Source: an uncultured Chloroflexota bacterium (GTDB taxonomy: Bacteria > Chloroflexota > Dehalococcoidia > UBA3495). Taken from it: DNA of 18,710 nucleotides. Of the stretch, positions 7,165 through 13,784 are shown one piece after another. Location: assembly GCA_913052545.1 (NCBI GenBank), contig CAJXEF010000019.1, positions 1 through 18,710 on the forward strand, read 5' to 3'. How positions within the stretch are numbered: position 1 is the stretch's first letter; every line of letters begins with the position of its first letter. The notes below the pieces were generated by a model that saw only the letters and a program-made list of their open reading frames with translations, had not been told where the DNA came from and ran no database searches. Made by a program: the position numbers and the translations under genes.

Positions 7165-8494
7165 TCGATTCACCGGTATGCAAGAAGCCGAGAAATTGTT
7201 GGATCGGTCTGATCCTTTGGATATGGGGACGTTACCGCCTTCAGTTTTGAGACGCACTGAGGCAGCCTTTGGTAAAGATATCACACCGGAGGAATCGGTA
7301 TCGGTTATGCTTCAGGAGATCCAACGAGACGGTGACGATGCAGTGAGACGTTATATAGCACTTTTAGACGGATCTGCTCCACAGCAATTCGAGGTCAGTC
7401 AAGTAGATATAAACTCGGCTCGTAAATCGATTTCAAAGGAGCTTGAAGAGGCACTTTTACTGGCAGCAGAAAGGGTAACTCAATTTCATCAATCTACTAT
7501 GCCTAAAAGTTGGGTGGACCTTGAACAGGGACTAGGTGAGTTAGTCCGACCGTTAGAGAGGGTTGGGTTGTATGCTCCAGGAGGTACTGCATCTTATCCA
7601 TCTACCGTTTTAATGACTGCGATCCCAGCTAAAGTTGCAGGGGTAAAAGAGGTAATTCTGTGTACTCCTAAGATAGGGGATTCTCCTATGAATCCATCAG
7701 TATTGGCAGCAGCTCAAATAGCAGAGGTAGATGTTGTTTACCAAATTGGCGGTGTTCCGGCTATCGCTGCTATGGCTTATGGTACGAGGACGATTCCTAA
7801 GGTAGATAAAATATGTGGGCCAGGAAATTTCTTCGTTTCGTACGCAAAAAAAATGGTTAGGGGGCAAGTTGATATAGATGGCATATTTGGTCCTACTGAA
7901 ACCGTAGTATTAGCTGATCAAAGTGCGAATGCTGCATTTTGTGCTGCGGATCTCATTGCACAGGCTGAGCACGATCCTTTAGCTACTGCTATCCTAATTA
8001 CCAACTCAGACCAGCTGATTATTAATGTTGAGCAAGCACTAGATGAACAATTGAAAGAACTTTCGCGGCGTGAACTTGCCCAAGAAGCCCTCCAGAATAG
8101 GGGCAAGGTAGTGTTGTTGGACAACCTTGATGATGCCTTGGATTTAGCTAACAAAATAGCTCCAGAGCATCTCTGCTTAATGGTGGAAGATCCCTGGACT
8201 TGGGCAGGCAAGGTTAAGAATGCGGGTGGCCTATTCCTAGGTGAGTTCTCTCCAGAAGTTATGGGTGATTATGTCGCCGGTCCCAGCCATGTAATGCCGA
8301 CTGGAGGTACGGCTAGGTTTAACTCAGCTTTAGGAGTACACCAGTTTTTAAGGACCATGCCAGTAGTTGGTCTAAACAAGAATGACTTTGGAATGTTGGG
8401 TGAAGCGGCTGTTCAAATGGCACACGCTGAAGGGCTCACAGGGCATTCGGGAGCTATAAGAATACGCTTGGATCAACTAGGTGCCGAGAACTGA
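7154..8494 (+). CDS. hisD: Histidinol dehydrogenase
   Basis: HisD oxidises L-histidinol to L-histidine in two NAD-dependent steps, the end of the pathway. At 446 residues it is close to the usual length. Recognised blocks are [43 protein letters not shown] and [20 protein letters not shown]. The zinc ligands and catalytic residues known from the E. coli enzyme are all present: Gln270 and His273 (QAEHD), Glu338-His339 (PEHL), Asp372 (GDYVAG) and His431 (EGLTGHSG). The start is GTG inside the end of the preceding gene, with AGGGAG 7 bp upstream, so the two genes are probably translationally coupled. hisC follows after a ~65-bp gap. Confidence 0.97.
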   Translation: MRLNRFTGMQEAEKLLDRSDPLDMGTLPPSVLRRTEAAFGKDITPEESVSVMLQEIQRDGDDAVRRYIALLDGSAPQQFEVSQVDINSARKSISKELEEALLLAAERVTQFHQSTMPKSWVDLEQGLGELVRPLERVGLYAPGGTASYPSTVLMTAIPAKVAGVKEVILCTPKIGDSPMNPSVLAAAQIAEVDVVYQIGGVPAIAAMAYGTRTIPKVDKICGPGNFFVSYAKKMVRGQVDIDGIFGPTETVVLADQSANAAFCAADLIAQAEHDPLATAILITNSDQLIINVEQALDEQLKELSRRELAQEALQNRGKVVLLDNLDDALDLANKIAPEHLCLMVEDPWTWAGKVKNAGGLFLGEFSPEVMGDYVAGPSHVMPTGGTARFNSALGVHQFLRTMPVVGLNKNDFGMLGEAAVQMAHAEGLTGHSGAIRIRLDQLGAEN

Positions 8495-8565
8495 TATCTC
8501 ATCAATAACGAGATTGGCTTTGTGCGCCCATATCTAGCCATGAAGTATTCTAAGGAACGATGATT

Positions 8566-9657
8566 ATGCGAGACGTAAGAGAGTTGCTTCTCCCTCACAT
8601 ACGCAAGTTGACTACTTACCAGGGAGTAGATCCCATGGAAGTATTGGCGGAGCAAGCAGGGATAGCACCGGAAAACGTTATCAGATTGAATGGTAATGAG
8701 AACCCATATGGGCCGTCACCTAAAGTTATAGAGGCACTAGGTAATTTTCAGCAATATAATCATTACCCAGACCAGAATCAGAGGCAGATTAGAGAAAAAC
8801 TGGCAGGTTACTTGAATGTACACCCTGATAGGATAGTAGTAGGAAACGGAAGTGATGAACTTATAGATCTTATCTTGCGCATCTTTCTGGCCCCCGGTGA
8901 CAATATAATAATCCCGGTACCAACATTCGGGATGTATTCTTTTTCTACTGAAGTCTGTGGCGGTGAGACTATAACTGTGTCCCGAGATGAAAACTTTGAG
9001 ATTGACGTAGCAGCTATAAAATCATCGATTACATCTAAAACAAAGATAGCTTTTTTGGCTTCACCAAATAACCCTACAGGTAATATAGCTACAGAATCGC
9101 AGATCAGGAGTATTCTTGATACTGAAATAATAGTTGTAGTGGATGAGGCTTATTACGAATTTTGTGGGCAGACAGCCCTTTCTCTTTTGGAAGAGTATCC
9201 CAATTTGATAGTTTTGCGGACTTTTAGTAAATGGGCTGGATTAGCAGGTCTCAGGGTCGGGTTGGGTGTGATGTCTCCTGACATTGCACGCTCCATCATG
9301 AGTATGAAGCCTCCTTATAATGTAAATTTAGCTTCAGAAATAGCATTAACGGCATCTCTTGACGATCTCCCTACATTGACAGGGCGGATAGAGGCGATAG
9401 TTGCAGAACGAGAACGAATGATGGGACTGTTGCAGAATGTACACGGGGTCTGGCCATGGGCGTCTCAAGCTAATTTCATTCTGTGTAGGCTTCCTGATGG
9501 GCGAGGTCAAGAGATATTTGAAGGTATGTGTCGTAGAGGGATTTTCCCTCGTTATTTTAATAATGCGATACTACAAGATTACATGAGGATCAGTGTTGGT
9601 TTTCCTGAGGAAACTGATCGAGTAATCGAAGTCCTTTCGGATTTGGTAGGGAGATAA
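8566..9657 (+). CDS. hisC: Histidinol-phosphate aminotransferase
   Basis: HisC is a PLP-dependent class I/II aminotransferase that converts imidazole-acetol phosphate to histidinol phosphate, using glutamate. The sequence shows the substrate-binding NENPYGPSPKV, GNGSDELIDLIL, ASPNNPTGN, VDEAYYEF and the PLP lysine Lys222 in TFSKWAGLAGLRVG. A C-terminal GRGQEIFEGMCRRGIFPR block carries the conserved arginine region. Two ATG codons compete, 8560 and 8566. AAGGA at 8552-8556 lies only 3 bp from the first but 9 bp from the second, so 8566 (363 residues) is chosen. hisB follows 5 bp downstream. Confidence 0.95.
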   Translation: MRDVRELLLPHIRKLTTYQGVDPMEVLAEQAGIAPENVIRLNGNENPYGPSPKVIEALGNFQQYNHYPDQNQRQIREKLAGYLNVHPDRIVVGNGSDELIDLILRIFLAPGDNIIIPVPTFGMYSFSTEVCGGETITVSRDENFEIDVAAIKSSITSKTKIAFLASPNNPTGNIATESQIRSILDTEIIVVVDEAYYEFCGQTALSLLEEYPNLIVLRTFSKWAGLAGLRVGLGVMSPDIARSIMSMKPPYNVNLASEIALTASLDDLPTLTGRIEAIVAERERMMGLLQNVHGVWPWASQANFILCRLPDGRGQEIFEGMCRRGIFPRYFNNAILQDYMRISVGFPEETDRVIEVLSDLVGR

Positions 9658-9662
9658 AATAA

Positions 9663-10301
9663 ATGGAAGAAAAAACTGACCTGACTATCGCGAATAATTC
9701 GTTAACACCACGAGTCGCGTCTTTGGAAAGAAAAACGGGGGAAACTAATATAAGTGTAATGGTTAATCTGGACGGCGACGGATTTTTCGAAGTAGATACT
9801 GGTAATGGGTTTCTAGACCATATGGTGAGCCAGATAGCCCGCCATGGGTTGTTTGACATCACGTTGCATGCTGTAGGTGATAAGCATGTGGGATGGCATC
9901 ATCTTGTTGAAGATGTTGCCATAATGCTAGGCCGGGCTTTTAATCAGGCGATTGGAGAGGTTAAGGGTATCAGGCGAATGGGTCATTCAATTGCACCACT
10001 TGATGAGACTCTTGCTAGAGTAGTGGTTGATTGCAGTGGGAGACCCTACGCTGTCGTAAATACAGGATTGAATGGCCTCATGGTGGAAACATTATCCGGT
10101 GATCTGGTTGGTCATTTTCTAGAGTCGTTCGCCTTAGAGGGTCGTATTAATATGCATGCCGAGATCTTGGCTGGGGTAAGCCCTCATCACAAGGCCGAGG
10201 CTCTTTGTAAAGCGTTAGGTCGAGCGATGAGGGATGCAGTGGAGCTAGATGTCAGGGCTATGGGTCAAATACCTAGTACTAAAGGGACTCTTGATACTTA
10301 A
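9663..10301 (+). CDS. hisB: Imidazoleglycerol-phosphate dehydratase (monofunctional)
   Basis: This manganese enzyme dehydrates imidazoleglycerol phosphate to imidazole-acetol phosphate. Both halves of the family's metal-binding repeat are visible: LDHM (51-54), HHLVED (79-84), then the second SPHHKAEAL (173-181); the signature STKGTL lies near the C terminus. The text around the first HHxxED (GWHHLVEDVAI) is divergent from the usual DHHTVEDxGI, but the metal ligands are intact. There are 212 residues and no N-terminal HAD-type phosphatase domain, so histidinol-phosphate phosphatase must be supplied by another protein. GGGAG ~9 bp upstream supports the ATG. It is the last gene of the cluster and ends 4 bp from the convergent crotonase gene. 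Confidence 0.94.
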   Translation: MEEKTDLTIANNSLTPRVASLERKTGETNISVMVNLDGDGFFEVDTGNGFLDHMVSQIARHGLFDITLHAVGDKHVGWHHLVEDVAIMLGRAFNQAIGEVKGIRRMGHSIAPLDETLARVVVDCSGRPYAVVNTGLNGLMVETLSGDLVGHFLESFALEGRINMHAEILAGVSPHHKAEALCKALGRAMRDAVELDVRAMGQIPSTKGTLDT

Positions 10302-10305
10302 CTTC

Positions 10306-11076
10306 CTATCGTCCCTTCCGTTCTAAGAATTCAGGGAAGGCTTCTTCTACCCCATAACCACGTACTTGATTGGTGGTAAAATCTTTTTCATTTGCCCACA
10401 TTTGTTCCAAGGTACATCCCTTGTGTTGAAGCAGCAGATCTTTGATACCCATCACAGATTCTCTTCTATGACCTGCTATAGTCTTGGCTATTTCCATAGT
10501 TTTCGAACGGAGTTGGTCACAGGGAACTAGGTGATTAAGTAAACCTATGCGGTAGGATTCCTCTGCTTCGATCACTCTACCTGTAAATAATAATTCCTTG
10601 GCCATGGGCCATCCAACTTGATTTGTAAGGGTCCATGTTGAGTTAATCCTCCCATATGCGGCTGCTAAAAATCTAAAGCTAGAATGCTCACATCCCAGGC
10701 GGAAGTCCAGAGATGACGCTAGTACCGATCCGCCTCCATAGGCCAAGCCATTCATCATGCCTATAATCGGCTTCGGGGAAGCCGATATCTCGTACTGGTG
10801 ATGAACCCTAGCAGCGTCTTCTTGATCTCTTTCTTCTTGAGTCAGATTTTGAGCTCGCTCTCGTTGTTCATGGATATCACCCCCTGCTGAAAACGCTCTT
10901 TGTCCAGAGCCTGTTAGTACTATGCATCCCACCTCATCGTCGTTGTTCAGTTCTAATACTGCTTCGTGTAATTCAGTACCTAATTTCCTATTCATAGCAT
11001 TGAGAACCTCGGGGCGATTCAATGTGATTATGGCGACCCCGTCTTCTTTATCAACAAGTATGTGATCGTACGGCAT
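10306..11076 (-). CDS. Enoyl-CoA hydratase/isomerase family protein (crotonase)
   Basis: This 256-residue crotonase-fold protein acts on acyl-CoA thioesters. The oxyanion-hole segments are present: AFSAGGDI (61-68) and NGLAYGGGSVLA (109-120). Of the two catalytic glutamates of classical hydratase, the one equivalent to rat Glu164 is kept as Glu161 (MAKELLFTG), but the Glu144 position (family QPEI) falls in FLAAAYG and is lost. A simple 2-enoyl-CoA hydratase is therefore doubtful; isomerase, hydrolase or another crotonase reaction is possible. The start has an excellent Shine-Dalgarno, AGGAGG, 6 bp upstream. It converges on hisB with a 4-bp gap and no visible terminator, and is divergent from the FAD reductase gene. 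Confidence 0.85.
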   Translation of the reverse strand: MPYDHILVDKEDGVAIITLNRPEVLNAMNRKLGTELHEAVLELNNDDEVGCIVLTGSGQRAFSAGGDIHEQRERAQNLTQEERDQEDAARVHHQYEISASPKPIIGMMNGLAYGGGSVLASSLDFRLGCEHSSFRFLAAAYGRINSTWTLTNQVGWPMAKELLFTGRVIEAEESYRIGLLNHLVPCDQLRSKTMEIAKTIAGHRRESVMGIKDLLLQHKGCTLEQMWANEKDFTTNQVRGYGVEEAFPEFLERKGR

Positions 11077-11100
11077 TTTAGCCTCCTAGCCCTTCAGATT

Positions 11101-11130
11101 ATTAGTATACACTGGTTCTAAATTAGTATA
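11101..11130. repeat. Direct repeat ATTAGTATA, 21-bp period, upstream of the crotonase gene
   Basis: ATTAGTATA occurs at 11101-11109 and again at 11122-11130, a start-to-start distance of 21 bp, close to two helical turns. The second copy continues into TATAAT (11127-11132). A related AGTATAAT lies at 11277-11284. This geometry suits a dimeric regulator binding one face of the DNA, about 25-55 bp upstream of the crotonase start. Confidence 0.35.
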
Positions 11131-11267
11131 ATGTCAGATCGCCGTATTGTAGGGTTTGGTCAAAACGTAGTCAAATAGCTTGGTGGTGTTAATGGAGCTA
11201 AGGTAGCATGCCCTAAGACCCAATTAATTCCACACAGTAAACTCAATCAAACGTACTGTAATTAGAT

Positions 11268-11296
11268 ATTATACATAGTATAATCTGGTATCTCGA
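11268..11296. promoter_or_regulatory. Symmetrical dyad with TATAAT on both strands (possible bidirectional promoter)
   Basis: ATTATAC-ATA-GTATAAT (11268-11284) is a perfect 7-bp inverted repeat with a 3-bp spacer. It places a perfect -10 box on the plus strand (11279-11284) and one on the minus strand (11273 to 11268). On the minus strand TCGAGA (11296 to 11291) lies exactly 17 bp upstream of that -10. On the plus strand the -35 is weak (CTGTAA, 11256-11261, 17 bp). It lies in the 277-bp divergent region between the crotonase and flavoprotein genes. Nothing else beyond the direct repeat is recognised in that region. Confidence 0.45.
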
Positions 11297-11353
11297 GCTC
11301 TTGGATGATTACCATGGGTACGAGGTTACCTTACCATTAGAGGTGAAGCCAAG

Positions 11354-12571
11354 TTGGACGATGTAGTGGTGGTGGGTGCTGGACCAGCTGGGAACAACGC
11401 CGCTCTGATATTAGCGAAAAATGGATTTCAAGTCAGGGTATTCGATAGCCGCACGGAGATAGGTAACAAGCTCTGTACGGGAATTATAGGAAATGAATGT
11501 GCCAGCAGATTCCCTATCTCCGAATCTCTGGTTTACAGTGAACCAAAATCAGCTAAACTGATCACCCCAGACAACGACAGTTTAGAATTCCATGTCGCTT
11601 TTCCACAAGCAAAAATCGTAGACAGGGTATCATATGTAAATTCCTTCGCGGAGAAGGCTATCGCTGAAGGAGCTCAGTATCATTTGGGAGAGAGCGTTTT
11701 AGACCTTGAGCCGTATGAATCTTCTGTCCGTGTTAAGACCGAACAAAGCCAGTACGATACTAGGACAGTGGTCATAGCCGCTGGATTCAGCACAAATCTT
11801 ACCCAAAAAGTAGGCTTAGGTAGGGTTTCTGATTATGTGACCGCTGTACAAGCAGAGGTTAAAACTAACATAGCCGAGCAAACAGAAGTCTATCTGGGAC
11901 AAGATATTGCCCCGGGTTTCTTTGGATGGGTAGTACCTCAGAGATCAGGTAGGTCGTTGGTTGGAATATTGGCTAGATCCAGGCCTCAGCAATATATGGA
12001 TCGTTTCTTAGAAAAATTGGACCGACAAGGTAGTATAGCGGATATCACAAAACCTCCTGCTAAATGGGGGATACCTCTACGGCCTTTGAAGGACACTGTA
12101 GCTGACAGGATACTGATCGTTGGTGATTCAGCTGGTCAAGTGAAGCCAACTACTGGAGGAGGCATTTATTACTCGTTAGCTAGCAGCGAGATAGCGGCTG
12201 ACGTTTTGAAGAAAGCTTTGATAAAAGGAGATTTATCAAACATATATTTACAGGAATATCAGCGTAGATGGAAAGAATTGTTATCCCAGGAATTAGAAAC
12301 AGGTTATGCGGCGCGTAGAATGTATGAATACCTGGGCGATGGACAGGTCAGTTCGTTGGCTCGCCAGGCTTATAAAAGCAGCTTTATCCGGGAAGTCTTA
12401 AACTCTCCCAAAGGTTCCTTCGATTGGCATGGTCAGACTATACAAACCTTTTTAAACAACCCTATATCTAGAGGGATATTAGGATTAGTCAATCCGCTGC
12501 TCGCTACCTTTGCTCGTACACCTGGTCTCGAAGATGATTTGGTACGGCCTACTACGGGGTATGTGAACTAG
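11354..12571 (+). CDS. FAD-dependent oxidoreductase, geranylgeranyl reductase family
   Basis: The 405-residue flavoprotein has an N-terminal Rossmann motif GAGPAG (8-13), the cysteine-containing KLCTGIIG segment (~38-45) typical of the geranylgeranyl reductase group, PGFFGWVVPQ in the middle and the second FAD-binding motif VGDSAGQVKPTTGGG (~256-270). Members of this family reduce double bonds of isoprenoid chains, for example in quinones, carotenoids, chlorophyll or archaeal lipids. Which isoprenoid is used here cannot be told. A TTG start at 11354 is supported by GAGGTGAA ~6 bp upstream and by the Rossmann motif beginning at residue ~4. It is monocistronic; meaB converges on it after 63 bp. 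Confidence 0.83.
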   Translation: MDDVVVVGAGPAGNNAALILAKNGFQVRVFDSRTEIGNKLCTGIIGNECASRFPISESLVYSEPKSAKLITPDNDSLEFHVAFPQAKIVDRVSYVNSFAEKAIAEGAQYHLGESVLDLEPYESSVRVKTEQSQYDTRTVVIAAGFSTNLTQKVGLGRVSDYVTAVQAEVKTNIAEQTEVYLGQDIAPGFFGWVVPQRSGRSLVGILARSRPQQYMDRFLEKLDRQGSIADITKPPAKWGIPLRPLKDTVADRILIVGDSAGQVKPTTGGGIYYSLASSEIAADVLKKALIKGDLSNIYLQEYQRRWKELLSQELETGYAARRMYEYLGDGQVSSLARQAYKSSFIREVLNSPKGSFDWHGQTIQTFLNNPISRGILGLVNPLLATFARTPGLEDDLVRPTTGYVN

Positions 12572-12591
12572 CCAATCAGTTTCTGAAGGAT

Positions 12592-12601
12592 GACCTAGGT
12601 C
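12592..12601. repeat. Palindrome GACCTAGGTC downstream of meaB
   Basis: This is a perfect 10-bp palindrome in the 63-bp convergent gap between the flavoprotein and meaB genes. The nine-base core GACCTAGGT recurs at 13723-13731 on the other side of meaB. It has no loop and no T-run, so it is not a recognisable terminator. Confidence 0.3.
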
Positions 12602-12634
12602 GGCAGTAATGATGTGGTGGGTCTAGAATTAAGA

Positions 12635-13615
12635 TTATAAATTTTGTAGTCCCCGTAGGTCTGGGTGAGACTTGCTTTCGGTCGTGTTGATCAGCTCAAT
12701 TGCTGCTGAATATGGGTCCTGAGCTCCAGCCTCAATGTTTTTGAGCACTTCAACAATCTGGAGATCATTATCGACCGCTGCTCTTAAACGTCGTCCTAGC
12801 TCTTCTTCAACTGTTTCTAAATATTCACGTTTACGACGAGCAGACCGACGTATAGTTAATTCTGAATTTTGGATCAGAAATCGCCGATGATTTTCAATGC
12901 TTTCCCATGTTTCATCTAATCCCTTACCGGCATTAGCTTGTGTCATTATTACCGGAGGGATCCATGCGGGCATTGATGAGGACAATTGTATTGTGTTAGT
13001 TATTGACGCGGCGAGTTGTCCCGCGCCTGATCTATCTGATTTATTTACTAAATATAAATCGGCGATTTCCATCAATCCAGCTTTTAGAGTCTGTACAGCA
13101 TCTCCTGATTCAGGGACTAACGCTACTACTATGGAATCGGCTGCTCCCATGATACTCACTTCAGTCTGACCAACTCCCACGGTTTCGACTATGATGATAT
13201 CTTTTCCTGATGCGTCAAATAATCGAACTAAGGTTTTTACTACCCTTGATAAGCCTCCCGAGTGCCCCCGCGTTGCCACACTGCGGATGAATACTTCTGA
13301 ATCTGTATGATGGCTCTGCATTCGGATACGGTCACCTAATATAGCTCCACCACTAAATGGGCTGGTTGGATCTACTGCTATGATCCCTACTTTTTTATTT
13401 AGACCTCTTAAGAGCTTGGTTAATTCCGTGACGATTGTGCTCTTCCCTGCACCCGGTGGTCCCGTTATCCCAATTGTATAGGCATTCCCAGTGTATTTAT
13501 CGATTTGACTCATTAATTCTGATACACCAGGCTGGGTGCGTTCTATCATAGTGATTGCTATAGATAGGGCTCTTTGTTCCCCTTTTAACAATCGTTCTAA
13601 TAAATTTGAAGTCAT
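12635..13615 (-). CDS. meaB: Methylmalonyl-CoA mutase-associated GTPase (MeaB/ArgK type G3E P-loop)
   Basis: MeaB is a chaperone-like GTPase that protects and gates cobalamin loading of methylmalonyl-CoA mutase or a related B12 mutase. At 326 residues it has the expected length. The order of motifs is Walker A TGPPGAGKS (51-59), AVDPTSPFSGGAILGDRIRM (80-99), the switch region VETVGVGQTE (143-152), and the guanine-specificity motif NKSD (181-184). The C-terminal dimerisation part contains REYLETVEEELGRRLR. No mutase gene is nearby in the window, but the crotonase ~1.5 kb away would fit an acyl-CoA context. No strong Shine-Dalgarno precedes ATG 13615, though the first residues match the family. 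GACCTAGGT occurs on both sides of the gene. Confidence 0.92.
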   Translation of the reverse strand: MTSNLLERLLKGEQRALSIAITMIERTQPGVSELMSQIDKYTGNAYTIGITGPPGAGKSTIVTELTKLLRGLNKKVGIIAVDPTSPFSGGAILGDRIRMQSHHTDSEVFIRSVATRGHSGGLSRVVKTLVRLFDASGKDIIIVETVGVGQTEVSIMGAADSIVVALVPESGDAVQTLKAGLMEIADLYLVNKSDRSGAGQLAASITNTIQLSSSMPAWIPPVIMTQANAGKGLDETWESIENHRRFLIQNSELTIRRSARRKREYLETVEEELGRRLRAAVDNDLQIVEVLKNIEAGAQDPYSAAIELINTTESKSHPDLRGLQNL

Positions 13616-13722
13616 TTGACACCGACTATAATTTTATGGGGTATAGAAACTATATTGTTAGCAGTTGAGTAAACTAAATCGGAATTATTAGATACTCATT
13701 TATGGGTAACGGTATGCAGGTA

Positions 13723-13731
13723 GACCTAGGT
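13723..13731. repeat. Second GACCTAGGT copy, upstream of meaB
   Basis: This repeats nine bases of the 12592-12601 palindrome, including the 8-bp palindrome ACCTAGGT. It lies in the 169-bp gap between meaB and the cysS fusion gene. A role as an operator or a remnant of a flanking duplication is conceivable; chance is also plausible. Confidence 0.25.
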
Positions 13732-13784
13732 ATATGTGTGTAGTCTTGGTGTAGCAATTTCAAAGATTCGGGTGGGCTTAACTG

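Noticed and set aside
11077..11353. Possible tRNA or small structured RNA in the 277-bp divergent gap
   Set aside because: No cloverleaf, CCA end, T-loop sequence or long stem could be found; only short promoter-like repeats are present.
12572..12634. Terminator between the convergent flavoprotein and meaB genes
   Set aside because: The only symmetry is GACCTAGGTC, which has no loop and is not followed by a T-run.
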